DNA of 64,000 bases from Takakia lepidozioides (GCA_030704615.1 CM060733.1:5022001-5086000); one strand, 5' to 3'; numbered from the stretch's first letter, positions 44,495 to 57,419 are shown. Numbers and translations are program-made. The notes: generated by a model not told the origin, from the sequence alone.

Positions 44495-45440
44495 GTTTTT
44501 TTGTTTTTTAAAGAAAAGGGGATGGAGTCCCTGAAATTTTATAGCAAGGTGGTAAAATGCCATAAGCTTTTAGTACACCCAGGAAAAAATAACCTCCTAA
44601 AGGGTGCCAAAGAGGCTGGCCGAGGAAGTCACTGCTTCGGGACCAAAAGCCTAAGGAAGGAGAGAGCATCTATCTTAAGGAAGGAAAGATGCTAACAAGC
44701 TGCCAAGTGACAAGAGCAGCAATACCCTAGGAAACTCAATAGCTACCGCGCTTTGGCTTGTATGTTTGAAATGAAAGCTGAGTTCTAGAGCGGGTTTTTC
44801 TAAAGGATCGCTAATGCCTCCAATTCACCTCGGACTCCTCTCCATCAGCTGGGGACTGATGCGCACTGAAGGAGCTCCTAGCCATGTGGGATGGTGTCGT
44901 TCCATCGAATTCTCTCGGCCTCCTCGTCTCTAGAGCAAATGGTTCCTCCCCCTCAACACCCGCCAAGCCTTGCGGGCCTCAGACAAGAGGTCTGAGTGAA
45001 CCAAACATAATATCACCCTAGCGCTACACGGCCTGCCATCAAAGATACTCGCGCATCTAGATTTCCATATATGCCACCGAGTTAGAGATCTCAGAGAATA
45101 CCACACAGGCCAGGAAGACCACACATCCTGGTGGATTGCCAAGAACTGTAGAAAGTAATGACATGGTTCCATACAAAGGAGGCAAGGGGGCAATCCACCA
45201 GGCAGCGATCAATAGTTTCGCACGACAGGAAGTACACTGCATAGGAGCCTTTGGGAAATGAGCACGCACAGGCAAGATTCTGTTGACCAATTTCCAAGCA
45301 TTGACCTCCGCAAAAGTAAAAAGCGAGAGGCCAGACTTGCGGTTTGGCATACCTATCTTTGCGCCAAACATCGATGTGGGGCATTGAGACAAGTGGGACC
45401 ATTTTGTGGACCACTTGGCATTGAAATTCAAACTGGCAGG
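44495..45440 (-). mobile_element. 5'-truncated L1 copy (zf-RVT part and 3' tail)
   Basis: The minus strand reads VWRKDRY-like and RKSGLSLFTFAEVNAWKLVN, RILPVRAHFPK, CETIDRCLVDCPLASFVW, WHIWKSRCASIFDGRP. This is the zf-RVT and final block of the L1 family at 14.6-28 kb. It ends leftward in ggttattttttcc, catccccttttctt and an A-rich run, the shared L1 tail. The copy has frameshifts and starts abruptly at about 45,440. No target duplication is obvious. Confidence 0.8.
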
Positions 45441-45499
45441 CTAATGTATGTTATTAGTTAGGTAGTGCCCAGAAAAAAGAAAAAGAAAAACTCTTATGG

Positions 45500-45725
45500 G
45501 ACACTGACTGCCACCCAGGTGGTTCTGGGTTCAAATCCAGCTACCTTGCGGGTGTGGTATGTATGATCTTCTCCCTTGACCCTTGTGCTCACTGCTAGGT
45601 GCCTCATGGCAAGGTTACTTTGTTATTACTAAGGGGCCTGACTTGTGTGAGCGGTCGCTCCCTATGTTTTTTTTTTGTTTTTTCAATTTTTGTTTTTTAA
45701 AAAACAAGAAAAAGACAAAAGAAAA
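45500..45725 (+). mobile_element. tRNA-derived SINE
   Basis: The head contains gccacccaggtggttctgg and the B box ggttcaaatcc, close in sequence to the SINE at 17,580 (cgcccgggtggttcagggtt). It ends in a T/A-rich tail (ttttttgttttttcaattttt). Confidence 0.6.
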
Positions 45726-47517
45726 AAAAATCAATTTTGTGGATGATATTCGAACGAGTAAATAAAGATGCATAAAGTAGATACAATTCACAACAATTTC
45801 CTACGATGGAATCCATGAAGGTAAATAAAAATGGCTCAGTAATTTATGTCTATTTGAATGTATTGACAAAAAACAAGCTAAAGGAGCATGTGGCTCTCAT
45901 GATGCCCAATGAGCTCCATGGACTCTGGCATATACACTCGTACCTAGAGGCACAAGGGCAATGGCGACACCAGAAGCTACATCAACATCTCCAACTGCAA
46001 GCACTAGTAGTGGGACAAGTAAAGATGGAGCTGGGAAATCCACTCAAGCTCATGCTGCAGCACCACATCCAAGCGTCAATAATTAAACCCCCTTGTTTTG
46101 CTGAAGCATCTTGTGGATTTGTGAGGGGAAATTCCCCTACCCCACCTTAAGGGGACATTCCTTAATGTGGTGTGACCCCATTGGCCACATACAAACAATC
46201 CAATGGAATGTGCAAGTACCTTCAGGTCAGCAAGTACAATGTTCTACATGCCATGGAATTCACTAGGAGCGGTCAAAATACAAAGGCAGAAAACCAGTAG
46301 AGCAATATGGTAATGCAGGCTAAGATGTTGACAGATGCGTTGGGGGGGTTGGTAGAACATGGGGGTTAAGGTCTATAGCGTTGACTCCACCAGGGTTACC
46401 GTCATTGACTCCCGGCTTTGAAAGCACCTCAGAAGCTCGCAGTTTTATAGTTCCCCCGCCATTCCTGCCTTGGATTCTGCCAGTACCCCGCAGTTGGAAT
46501 CTGTTGTTATAAAGCGTGTGAAGGGCAGGAGCAGATGGAGTCGATGGAGAGAGAGATTGTCTGATTTGGGTTTCGCTCAGTGTGTAGAGATCTGCAGAGC
46601 TCTGGAAGAAGAGCTGACGGGAGAAGACGGAGTGACGTTTGGCTCCTTCCTGCTGCCGGGGGTAGGTTGTGTCGGGGCAAGGATGGGAGTTTGGGGATTC
46701 GAACTGTGTATGAGTTCTGGAGATAATTCAGTCATTCTCATGCCTATGCCCAAACTCTCTAGTTTTCGCTTCTTTGTGATGGGGAGAATTCAGATTGCTC
46801 ACCATTCCCACACCTTCTCTGAATCTAATTACTCGAATGATTCCTGTAATCAACAAACTAATACCTCTGGGTAACGGTGGCAATGACGGGCTGTTGTAAT
46901 GGACCAACTATTAATATTTGTAGTACCATGAAAAGTAAGAGAGCGTATATTTATGGGGCAAACTGTACCCGTGACAGCTAAGAGGAATAGGATACAGACG
47001 AAATCTTGTGATGAAGGGAGAATATAAAGCTTGAAGTCAAGTGGGAGGATACCCGAATTTTTGAGCTCACAAAATTTGGGAAAAGGAGTTGTTGAGATCA
47101 TAGGTCTGTAACTCGACAGGGACTAGAGGTACTAGGTACTCGCTCAAGGACGTTCGAGGTGTGCCTCTTGAACAGAGAGACATTCAAAGGCGTGAATTAG
47201 TTTAGAAAAGAAAAAATGTATAACACTGCTCCAATTGGCGGTTCAATTGTACATACACTACTTTTGGACAAAGGCCACATGTATCCTACATTTTCTGGAT
47301 CTTTTCTTCACTGAGTTGAGAACCAGATAGACGATTTTTGTATTGCACCCGATGTCTGAAAGTAATTGTTATTGCTTGATCTGTTCGCAGGTTCATTGAA
47401 GGTTCTTGTTCTGAAAGTTTCAAACTTGCTTGCTCTATCCAGAGCCCCGACATATATATTCTAATATATGTCCTTTTCCTCTTCTGCAGGAACTGTAGGA
47501 CCTTCCTTGGAGACATC
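45726..47517 (+). promoter_or_regulatory. Upstream region of HAK/KUP gene with probable 5' UTR exon
   Basis: No coding gene is supported. A GC-richer stretch at about 46,440-46,663 ends in gccgggg/gtaggt, a good donor. The acceptor ttctgcag at 47,482-47,489 lies 28 bp before the KUP ATG. Joining them gives stops in frame, so this would be an untranslated leader exon with an intron in the 5' UTR. The leader frame around GRSRWSRWRERLSD could be an upstream ORF but lacks ATG. Confidence 0.45.
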
Positions 47518-50500
47518 ATGGAACCACCTGATCAGCCAGAGGATCCCAACGGGTTTCACACATCCAAGGCAGAAGAGGACTTGGAGCCGGGATTCGTGGA
47601 TGAGGTTACAGACCCTGACATTGAAATGAAAGAGGTGGAACCTAACACACGACCGGAACTTTCAGAGAGGCTCTTCAAGGCATATATGGCCCCTTTTCAC
47701 AAGGAACCTAAGGTACATTTACCACTGGCGATTTGGTGGTTGCACATGACTATGCACGGAGTACGAGTTTTGGTGCTTTCTCCAGCTACCGTACATAGCC
47801 CCATACACCCATCCTGCATATATCTCCTGTGAAATGTGTGTGGGGGTCTGTGAGAGAGAGAGGGCTACTGTAGAGGTAATGACTTCTTGGTGCATTGTGG
47901 ATCCTGGGTGATCTGAACCAGGTGTATGGAAAGTGGGGATCACTTGTGTTGGCATACCAGACACTGGGGGTTGTGTATGGAGACCTGGGAACATCCCCGC
48001 TCTACGTCTACTCATCCATTTCTCTCGGACCTAATTTCGGTACAAAAGACCTTTTGGGAATACTGAGCCTCATCTTCTGGACTCTCACCATGGTGGGACT
48101 GGTCAAATATGTGTTCATTGTGCTTCGTGCCAACGACCATGGGGAAGGTAAACTATTGGATTCTCACTGCTTGACTCCCACACAGTCTCTATACAGTTTT
48201 GTACAAACTGTCCTGATGCCACAATTCTGTTGAACAATCCACCGGTTAGAGACACATGCTACATAAGAGCAATTGAGTGTCATCTTAGGTTGTTTGTCAA
48301 ATGAGTTCCTATTCAGCTCACTGTTATTGGCAGTCCAGCGAAGTGTTATTTGCCTGCCCAGTCATTAGGAAGGTAATGAGCAGGAACAGGTTTGAGGCCA
48401 TACTCTGTTGCTTGCATCTTGTCCATAAGTTCTTGCTGGTGTCTGATCGTAGTAACCTTTTGTTGTACAAACTTGGGAAGGTGCGGTGGACCTGCGATGA
48501 GATAGTCGGTAGGTATAAGTTGCACTGGAATTTGGGCAAGATGGTGATAGTTGATGAGATAGTGATTACCTACAAAGGCAAGTACTGTGAAACCAGTGAA
48601 GTGGGGCTGCATAGAAATCTGGGCATTGGCTGATGCTAAGGGTTAGGGTACATCTTGGTGATTTATGCATTTGAAGTGATTGGGATGTGATCACAAATTT
48701 GTGTCTCGGAGCAGATTGGGAAAGGAAAGGAAAGGATTTGTGCGCTGGATTCATGATGAAATGCTTATTGCAGGGGGCACATTTGCACTCTACTCCCTGC
48801 TCTGCCAGCATGCCAAAGTGGGGCAGAACGCAGGCGAGCAGTACCGGACCCATGAATCCGATGCTTCGCTCTCTTTCTACAGCAGATCCAGAGAATCCAA
48901 GACCAGGAAGCTCCTGGAGAGGACCAAATGGATGCAGAAGGCATTGCTGGTGCTTGTGATGCTGGGCACTTGCATGGTGATCGGTGATGGCGTCCTCACT
49001 CCTGCCATCTCTGGTATCCCTCTCTGTCATTGTATCGTTGCAGTCAATGGGGACAGGTCGATTGATCCAGTCTTTCAGTGACTGAGGATTTTTCAAATGA
49101 CTGATGGATGAAGTGGGCTTAGTGTTGGGTCCATCCGTCCGGCTGAGATGTCATTGCCGTCCATTGTCTTATATGTCACTCAGGACTACTACTATACATT
49201 GTACTTTCCATGTGTGCTGTGCATATACTAATGCATATAAAAAGTGGGGTTGCTGTTCCTGGGCTTTGGAAGTTTGCTTCCAAACACAATCAAGAGTGTG
49301 GGCTTACAAGTACCTGCAGTTATTGACAGCAAGCTTTGTGAGTGTCTAGTTCTTGATCTGACTTGGGTGACGTGGTGTGATGGACGGGCTGCAGTTCTGT
49401 CAGCTATTGTTGGAATCCGAAGTGCAGATCCTTCGTTTGGCCAAAGTACGGACATCTCACTGTCTCTTTGCAACCGATTCTACATGTATGCCGTTTCATA
49501 CAATCTATGGAGTTGGGAACCGTTTGAGGGATTTCTCATCCTGAAATGTATCCAAGGATCCAACCTGAAATGTCTATGCCATAGATCCGTTCCAGAGACT
49601 TTGTAAAGAGCGGCTACAGTACTGGTCTACATGTTGGTGGCTGTGCCAGAGAACTCTTCCATCATACATATATATGCTTAGCACATAACTTTGGTTTGGC
49701 CGTTGAAGAGTGCAGAAACATTTGTGTTCAAGTTTGGAACTGAGAGAGGTGATTTATACCGAGTTTTCACAATTTGAATTTTGGTATCTGCAGGCAAGGT
49801 TATACTGGTGTCAGTGATCATCCTGGTGACTCTTTTCCTGCTACAACGGTTTGGTACACATAAAGTGAGCTTTATGTTCTCCCCCGTCATGGTGGTGTGG
49901 TTTGTGTCCACACCCATCATTGGAGTTTACAACATTGCCAAGTATTACCCGGGTGTTTTCAAGGCCTTGTCCCCTCACTATATCGTTGATTTTTTCATGA
50001 GAAACAAGACAAATGGCTGGATTATGCTGGATGGTGTTGTCCTTGCCATTACAGGTACTGTCAATCAATCAAAATACTCTTACTGTTGCTCTTCGTGTCA
50101 TGCGTTACGTTATTTAAAGGGTATTATGTGTGTGATGTGGGGATCTATATCACACAGCACGTAAAATGTAGGCCATGTTTTCTCTGGACTAGGAAACTTG
50201 GCATTTGGCATATTATTTGTTGAAGGGAGCTCACTCCGAAAGGAGGCAGTACCCGCAAGGGGAAGAGGCTCTCATTATGCTGGCTTCAGTCAGCATCATC
50301 TCTCTCTTGCTCATGTGGAGGGAGGCACTTTATTTGTGTATGAATGACCCTTACTGGCCAAAAGAAAACCCAGGTTACCAATTTACAAGAACCCCTAAAC
50401 ATTGAACTCTTGAACTGAAATTGGGAACATGACAAGTCTGATGGTAAACTATTTTTATCTCTGGTTTTTGTGAACCAGGAGCTGAGGCGATGTTCTGTGA

Positions 50501-52575
50501 CCTATCACATTTCAACATGGGTTCAATTCAGGTGTTTTTCCATGAACACGAGGCTTTTAAGCACATGGATTACCGCAGGGCAGAGACAGATAGAGTCATA
50601 GATGGGATATCTCGTCCGAGATCTAGCGGACTTGAATTAAGTTTGCATTGAGCTTCTTACAGCAGTACATTCATCAACCCCATCAAACAAACTATTGTTT
50701 CAATGGCCTGCAAAATCAGCATTGGACATAATGTCACTGTTGCGAATGAAGTTGCAGAAAATGAAGGTGCAACAAGAACGTTGATCATAGCAAGTTTTGA
50801 CTTTCTTTGTCTTCAAACCTCTGTATCTTATAGGGAGATTGCTGAGTCTACCAGCATTTAGGATGAACATTCCTTCTTGATGACGAAGATTGAGTTGATC
50901 GTGTGCAGTTGGCGTTTTCGGGCTTGGTCTACCCATCCTTGATTCTGACATATGCGGGGCAGACTGCATACCTCATCAAGAACCCTCAAGACATTGGTGA
51001 TGCCTTTTTCAAGTCCATACCGCACACCGTGTACTGGCCAATGTTTGTGGTGGCGACACTGGCAGCCATAGTTGCCAGCCAAGCTCTCATCTCTGCCACA
51101 TTCTCCATCATTAAGCAATCCATGGCACTGGGCTGCTTCCCCCGGGTCAAAATGATCCACACTTCAGAGGACCAAGAAGGGCAGATCTACTCCCCTGAGA
51201 TTAACTATCTTCTGATGGTTCTCTGTATAATCATAGTTGTTGGCTTTCGAAATGGCACCCAAATTGGCAATGCCTTTGGTGAGTTTTCCACTTCCTTATC
51301 ACACGTGATCCTTGGTTTGGGAAGGCAATTTAGGCACCATTACAGCTGCCCTCGCCAACAGAGATAGGTCTCTGAGTTGGTGAGGTTGATCCCTGGAAAC
51401 CCACTCTCAACTTGACTTAACTCGACTACCTACTTCCATCTGTGAGTGCAGCGTTATTTATTGAGCATTTTTGGCCGGCATTGATTCTACCTGGCAATCA
51501 ATGACAGTGTACGGCGCCTCTGTTCTGAGCAGCTCTCCCACCTCTCTTCTCCTCTCCTCTGACATACTTAATTGGATGTTAACTGTCGTTGTTGGAGTAC
51601 AGTGATTGGTCCTTATCACTCTAACTGAAAGTGATTCTGTGTACAGGAGTGGCTGTGATTTTTGTGATGCTCATAACGACAATGCTGCTGACATTGGTGA
51701 TGCTGATCGTCTGGAGGCTGCCTTGGCCAGTGGCGTTCTTATTCCTAGGAGTGTTTGGCCTCATCGAAGGTGTGTACATGACAGCTGTCCTAAACAAGGT
51801 GCCCCAGGGTGGGTGGGTTCCCTTTGCAATTGCTGGGGTGTTCCTTATAGTCTCTTTGAGTTGGAACTATGGACGGCAGAAAAAGTCCCAGTATGAAATG
51901 ATCAACAAAGTCAGTTCAGAGAGATTGGGTGAGCTGCTGTCAAGCTCAGCAATACAGCGAGTGCCCGGAATGTGCTTCTTTTACAGTGACTTGTTCAATG
52001 GGGTCCCCCCAATCATAACCCACTATGTCAGAAACGTACGCACACTGCATGAAGTCCTAGTCTTTACAACTATCAGGTACGTACCTGTCAAGACTGTCCT
52101 TCCAGAGGAGCGCTTCCTTGTAGGGAGAATGGGTTTTAAAGGGGTCTACCGCTGTGTGGCACGATATGGCTACATGGACATAATCAATGCGGAAGGCAAT
52201 GAGTTTATGACCGAAGCAATCCACAATCTGAAAAACTATCTTCAGTCTGAAGACCAATACAACCTTACATATGCACAACGGACTGCCCTCCAATCGTCCA
52301 ACGGTTTGGTTGTGGCTGAGCAAACAAATCAGATGTCGGACTGGGATAACTCCAATGCAGAGGACTTGGCAGAGCTAGAGGATGCAACCAGGTATGAGGC
52401 AGTTTATGTCTTAGGGAAGACGAAGCTGAGGAGTACAACGAGAACAAATTGGTTAGAGCAGATTGTTGTAAATAGAATTTATCGTTTTCTGAAGATGATT
52501 TGTAGACCTGCCATACAAACTTTAAGAATACCTCCCGCAAATTACCTGGAGGTTGGTATGCTGTATGAAACATAG
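47518..52575 (+). CDS. KUP: HAK/KUP/KT potassium transporter, complete
   Basis: Eight coding exons with consistent phases: 47518-47712, 47922-48147, 48774-49013, 49395-49445, 49794-50054, 50479-50531, 50909-51278, 51647-52575; 2,325 nt, 774 aa, the usual family length. It is a plasma-membrane or tonoplast K+ uptake carrier with about 12 membrane spans. Key blocks are [20 protein letters not shown] (the family signature at the first span), [20 protein letters not shown]-type text, [59 protein letters not shown]-type text, and [11 protein letters not shown] in the C-terminal cytosolic domain. The end, [11 protein letters not shown], is canonical. No stop or frameshift is present. The first exon encodes an acidic N-terminus longer than in some members. 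The exon chain was joined by eye. Confidence 0.95.
48301..48633 (+). mobile_element. piggyBac-type transposase fragment in KUP intron 2
   Basis: The open frame reads [58 protein letters not shown] and [11 protein letters not shown]. This matches the N-terminal to first-Asp part of the PGBD4-like DDE_Tnp_1_7 domain (SRNRF...LH.., VDE..I.YKG). Only about 110 residues remain, without the later catalytic residues or visible TTAA-flanked ends. It is in the same orientation as the host gene and is spliced out. Confidence 0.8.
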
Positions 52576-54006
52576 GCCCCACATTCACCAAGAGCCTCAA
52601 GCTCTCATTGTCCATATGAGATTGTAATTGTGGTTGTCCACATTAAAGGGTGCTTTATTGAGCTCTTGTGCTGTGAGTCTTACCGGTTTCTGTTTACTGT
52701 CACAATGAGGTCTGGGATAGCAATCAGAGAGGTATATCTTTCACTCTTGAATTGTGTCATTCGATTCCAGAACAGCTCATGGGGTGGAGAGAGATGGACG
52801 CCGAGGCCCTTCCCTCCACAACTTGGCCACGATACTCACTTGAGGGCACTTGAGGGCAGTGTCCTCGCATCGCAGGATCTAACCTCTTCCCTTGTGGTTG
52901 GTTGGCAATTTCAGCGTAGAACTGCCATTGCTCTCCCACAGCCAATGATCCACCAGGCTTCAAAACATAAACGTGGTATGCTGGCAAGTGTATGTACTTC
53001 AGACACTTGGTATTGTACTGATAATTAACACACAAAGAACATCAACTCTCATCAAGCCAGTTGTGTGGCTTCTTGAAACTCCATATTTTCGCAGTGCTCA
53101 CACACATGAAACAGTAATCTGCTTGCAGGGAGTTGACAATCGATTCCAGAACCTTTCACTCAATTTTACAGTCAACTACCGAACAATAGCAGTCAGGGTT
53201 GAGCCCCGGCTCATAATCCGGGGTGAGTTAAAACTTAAAACCCTGAAGAGGTATCATCTGCAAAAAGCACATCATGCAGAACTACACTTGAAGAGAGAAG
53301 CGAATGAGTGAGAGTGAGAGTGAGAGCTCTCTTCCGCCAGGACTCTGTTGTGATTTGGAGTTCCACATTCATTTGATCATATCTTTCCCAAGAACAAAAT
53401 CTTTACTGGAGAGACTGAAAAGTTAGATCCAAATTGACAATAAATTTTATTATCAGCACCCTGCAAGAGAAGGAAATGACCAAAACTGTGTGATATTGGA
53501 ACATGTGGTCCACGATAAAAGTTTTGTATTTGCTACATATGCATCACTAGAATGAGCAGATGATGCAGAGCATCCTACTTAACAGAGTGAGTCCAACCCA
53601 ATGGCCATCTGTCCTGAAGGAGACAATAGTGGCTGCATAAACAGTTGACTGGCACAGAGAACTTCCAGGAAAACGTAAAGAGTTTCACTAGTTGAGACTG
53701 AATTGTCTTTCACCAGTACTGGATGCTCGGAGGTTTTGAAGGGGACTTCTCTAATGTACACGAGGAATAATCCTCAGCCCCACATATCAAGAGTATCCGA
53801 TTTTTTCATCAGTGAAGGTTGCTGTTGCTGCTGGGTCATGACCGTTGTGAGCTCTACGATACTATGCATACCCCTAGAGCTTTGTCCATGTTTTCTCCTT
53901 GTAGATCCGGTTGTGGCTTTCTTACTCAAGCCCTGCCACCATTAGTCCGAGCACTGTGACTCACTGCAACATGGGATGCCCATCGTCAGTACAAGAATGC
54001 CAACAT
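52576..54006. other. Convergent spacer between KUP and the glycosyltransferase
   Basis: Both genes end toward this 1.4-kb stretch, so it holds two 3' UTRs. Small frames occur but none is supported. The first 50 bp after the KUP stop have ordinary 3' UTR composition. Confidence 0.5.
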
Positions 54007-55575
54007 TTAAGAAACAGGTATTAATGACTGTCTAGCATATCCACTCTTCTGAACAGCGCAATCGGTGGGAAGGGGGTAATGGCAGTAGCTTTCGTTCTTC
54101 ATGCATAGAAAGAGCCGCTCGTAGGCGGATCCCATCTTGGTGGCCGTGAACATGAGGGATGCATATCGGAGGCACCTTTGACCCTTAAATCGGAGCATTT
54201 CCTTTCCGTCTTGGATCACTGATTCTAGAGCCTTGACAAGCGATCCCACATTGGGAGAGAAGGTGTAGCCAAAGTCTTTATTAATAATAACACTCCAGGT
54301 TATACTGGAGAAGTGGGTTGCCAGCAGGGGCTTGCCACATTGCATTGCCTCCAACAGTGTGTGATCCAGACCTTGAGACCGCAGGGTCGGGTTCACAAAG
54401 ATGTCCAGTGCATTGTAAAATTCAGCAAGCTGCGCTGGTGTCATGGGGCCTAAAGTCTTGACATTCGGAGCAAGTTCTTTATATCGATCAGCCCAGGGAC
54501 CTTTCCCTGCCACCAGCAAATACACGTCTTTGTGGGTCTTCAGAATTTCTGAGAATGCTTCAAACAGCAAGGGATGTCCCTTGTCTCTGACCAGCCGCCC
54601 AGCTGCACCCAGCACAAGGCTCGCATTGGCTGGCACCCCATACTTGGCCCGAAAGGCAACACCTTTGGCAGGATCTGGCCTGAAGAACTTCTCATCAACG
54701 CCATTAAGGATTATATGCACCTGCTGCAGCGGTAGCTCGTAAATGGTGCGTAGCACATCGCCAACATAATCACTGGTGGCCACATGGTGGTGATAGCTAT
54801 GGAAAAATCGGACCTCGTCTGCTACACGAGACAATCGGCCAGCGAGGCTCTGTTGCAATTCCACACTGCGGGCTTCCCCTGGTTTTCGGATGAGATCGTG
54901 CACTACGTCACTGTGAATGACCTCATAGGCAATACCGTGCCAGGAAGCTGCCAGATTGGGCACATGCTGCGCGCGCCAATGAGGTAGAGCAACACTCTCT
55001 GAGTGCACAATGTGAAAAGGATTGGTAGAATTCATAATGGCATACTTATTCCAGGCTTCGGCATAATCGAATTGCTTCAAGAAATGGATATGGAAGTTGC
55101 CATCTATCTGATCCTCCGGGAAGCTGCCATCACCTGAGCAGGTGAAGACGTGGATCTGATGGCCGCGATCAGCCAGAACCTTGTGGAGCGTCAGCGCATG
55201 CCTCTCCAGACCACCTGGAGTCCCACCCACTGGCCATTTCTTGACGAACAAGGCTATGTTAATCTGTTCTGGCGCAGGACCGAAGCACAGTCGATTCCAT
55301 GCCGTCTCCAGCTCTCGAAGGTCGCCAGCCCAAGCCTCTTCCTGCCTCCCTCGTGCAATCAAGTTCATATAATGTGCAGGCTGCCAACAAGGGCCACCCA
55401 GAATGGCCAGCGAGTAAAGCAATATCCCGGAAGCAATGACGAACGCCCCTATACACTGCCAAGAATACCGACTCGTCTTTCCTCCTCGCCATCTCCCTCC
55501 TGCCTCCTTCGATCCAAAGCCCAGAGCTTCTTTCTCTCCCCGCTTCCAACTTTTCATCCGTCTCCACTGTTGCAT
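54007..55575 (-). CDS. GT4-type glycosyltransferase with N-terminal membrane anchor
   Basis: A single-exon frame of 522 aa from the first ATG at 55,575; the frame is open slightly further upstream but without another ATG. Residues about 30-55 form a signal anchor (CIGAFVIASGILLYSLAIL), so a Golgi or ER type II protein is predicted. The N-terminal Rossmann half has KKWPVGGTPGGLERHALTLH and GHQIHVFTCSGDG. The C-terminal GT-B half has LVLGAAGRLVRDKGHPLLFE, VYLLVAGKGPW and FVNPTLRSQGLDHTLLEAMQ with the E-x7-E-like sugar-nucleotide region. These are features of glycosyl transferases group 1 (GT4), close to an uncharacterised plant family. Substrate is unknown. It converges on KUP. Confidence 0.9.
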   Translation of the reverse strand: MQQWRRMKSWKRGEKEALGFGSKEAGGRWRGGKTSRYSWQCIGAFVIASGILLYSLAILGGPCWQPAHYMNLIARGRQEEAWAGDLRELETAWNRLCFGPAPEQINIALFVKKWPVGGTPGGLERHALTLHKVLADRGHQIHVFTCSGDGSFPEDQIDGNFHIHFLKQFDYAEAWNKYAIMNSTNPFHIVHSESVALPHWRAQHVPNLAASWHGIAYEVIHSDVVHDLIRKPGEARSVELQQSLAGRLSRVADEVRFFHSYHHHVATSDYVGDVLRTIYELPLQQVHIILNGVDEKFFRPDPAKGVAFRAKYGVPANASLVLGAAGRLVRDKGHPLLFEAFSEILKTHKDVYLLVAGKGPWADRYKELAPNVKTLGPMTPAQLAEFYNALDIFVNPTLRSQGLDHTLLEAMQCGKPLLATHFSSITWSVIINKDFGYTFSPNVGSLVKALESVIQDGKEMLRFKGQRCLRYASLMFTATKMGSAYERLFLCMKNESYCHYPLPTDCAVQKSGYARQSLIPVS

Positions 55576-56750
55576 TCCCTCCCCGCAAGGGCTCCTCAAT
55601 TGTAATCTCGAGTTAGCTTCGGCTCCAGATTCACCATCAGCTTCTCAAGATGGGATTCCACAAGACTACCCGAAATCATCACATGATCAACTTATGTCCA
55701 AAAGAACTTCACTCACTCAAATAACTGAAAGATGGTTAAACGGTACAACCAATCCCCAGGCATCTTCAATTCTTACTCCTTCCATATCTTCTCTATCATG
55801 TCCAGATTCCTACGTCACACAACAACATGCCACGGCTCTGAGGATCGCATTGTAAGTAGGCCCCCCCTGAATACTTCCCAGATTCAGCAGCTCGCAATGT
55901 GGCTCAGAGAAGACTTGGCAAAGAGAATGTAGGTTGTATTTCAGGAGCAAGGGCATGGCAACGCTGCAATGAGACCCATGCAAAGCACAGCAAAAGAGAG
56001 AGAGAGGGAGAGAGAGAGAGAAATAGGAGAGCTGCTGCAGACGTCCAACGTGACACGACGCACTCTGCACGTCTTTCTGTTATAGTAGTTGTTCTGTAAA
56101 CAGTCGTCATGTTGACTAGTCGTAAAAGCAAAAGCTTTAGTGACATGTTGAACTAAAGTGCATATGTCCGAGTCGCCTCCACTCACAATTCTGTAATGAC
56201 TTAAGATTTGCGTGTCATCATAATCACCGAGGATGTTAAGTTTTTCTTCAACACAAGATATCCCACATGCCCCAGGTTGGGAAAGAAACTCAACCCTCTC
56301 TTTTCACAACTGTGTTTACAGAAAAAGATCACCCCATCAAATTTACTAGTCATGCTATGCCTCAATTTGTGCTGTCTGTGCTTCATTGTAATATCATCTA
56401 CTATGCCAAATGCACATGTCAGCATGAAGATGGGTCAAGTGTTTTTGGAACCTGAATGATGAGCAAAAGGTGATTTTTAGTAGAAGAGAATTTGCACATC
56501 GGCAGAATTAGTTCGCACGACATTGAAGAAAAGCCTAGTCCTTTACGCACCTCCGCCTACCACAAAACTAATTTGTGAATGTATAGAGGGCAAGAGATCT
56601 GGTTTGTGCTGTTGCAACTGCACTGTCTGCCTGAGTTGCTGTTTCCAAATGTAGTGAATTCCACTTTCTCTTCAGCACACAGAATTAATGGTGAGACAAG
56701 ACCAGATTTCCCCCAGAATTGAAGGTACCCCTACAGGCTTGGGAGTCTTT
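55576..56750. other. 5' flank of the glycosyltransferase gene
   Basis: No gene is supported. A GA-rich microsatellite (about 55,990-56,025; gagagagagggagagagaga) lies some 420 bp upstream of the start codon, a position compatible with a promoter or leader GA element. Confidence 0.45.
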
Positions 56751-56754
56751 TGAC

Positions 56755-57210
56755 TCAATTCATTGGAAGGTGTACATTATGGAAGAGCCTTGCTGCAGTT
56801 GATCCCAATCTCCGCATTTCCCAAATATCCCCCTCACTGCCCCCATCTGTAACAGCCCCTTTCACCCCACAATTTTCCACCATGCTCATAGACGTAACAG
56901 ATGCACCAAGGGTGTCTACCACTGTGTTGGAAGGACAAGTGCTAGAGTTAAGGGCTGTGTTACTGTTGGTGCAGCTTTCTTCTTTGGGAACTCTCTCCCC
57001 GATATCTTTTCCGTCCTCCTCAGCAGTAGTACTGCTGGCCGGAGAAAGTCCCCTATCATTGACCTGACTCAATTGTGAGGGAGCTGGGATGGGAGACGTC
57101 ATGTTGGATGAAGCCTGGTCTTTGAACAGGGTGGCATCTTCCAAAGGCTGTGACTTACAAACGTCATTGCCAGTCAGCGGGACTATTCCTGAGTTCAAAT
57201 TTTCTTGCAC
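56755..57210 (-). CDS. Hypothetical open frame of about 150 codons
   Basis: An uninterrupted Ser/Thr/Asn-rich frame (SQLSQVNDRGLSPASSTTAE, SMVENCGVKGAVTDGGSEGD) lies just downstream of the METTL21-like gene in the same orientation. It has no ATG near its start and begins next to a weak acceptor (gtgcaag). It could be a 3' exon of an alternative transcript or chance. I found no phase-consistent donor in the methyltransferase to join it to. Confidence 0.25.
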   Translation of the reverse strand: MQENLNSGIVPLTGNDVCKSQPLEDATLFKDQASSNMTSPIPAPSQLSQVNDRGLSPASSTTAEEDGKDIGERVPKEESCTNSNTALNSSTCPSNTVVDTLGASVTSMSMVENCGVKGAVTDGGSEGDIWEMRRLGSTAARLFHNVHLPMN

Positions 57211-57419
57211 AGGTGAATGAGCTTTGCATTCGTCGGAAGCCTCACTACAGATTGTTGTCTGTGGCAGGAAGCACCAACAAGGAATCAGCAGCTATTCACA
57301 TCTCCCAGAGAGCCCCGTTTTTCCCTCAGACACATGGGTGCATGTCACATCAGAAACACCTCATTCTACACCTTCAGCTCAGTATTATCTTGTTTGCAGA
57401 GAAACTACAGATAATACAG

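Noticed and set aside
46470-46874. 134-codon plus-strand open frame before KUP
   Set aside because: It has no ATG at its start, contains a good splice donor in the middle, and joining it to the KUP exon gives an immediate stop. A 5' UTR exon explains it better.
55150-55605. Plus-strand open frame of 151 codons opposite the glycosyltransferase start
   Set aside because: Antisense shadow of the signal-anchor region; no family features.
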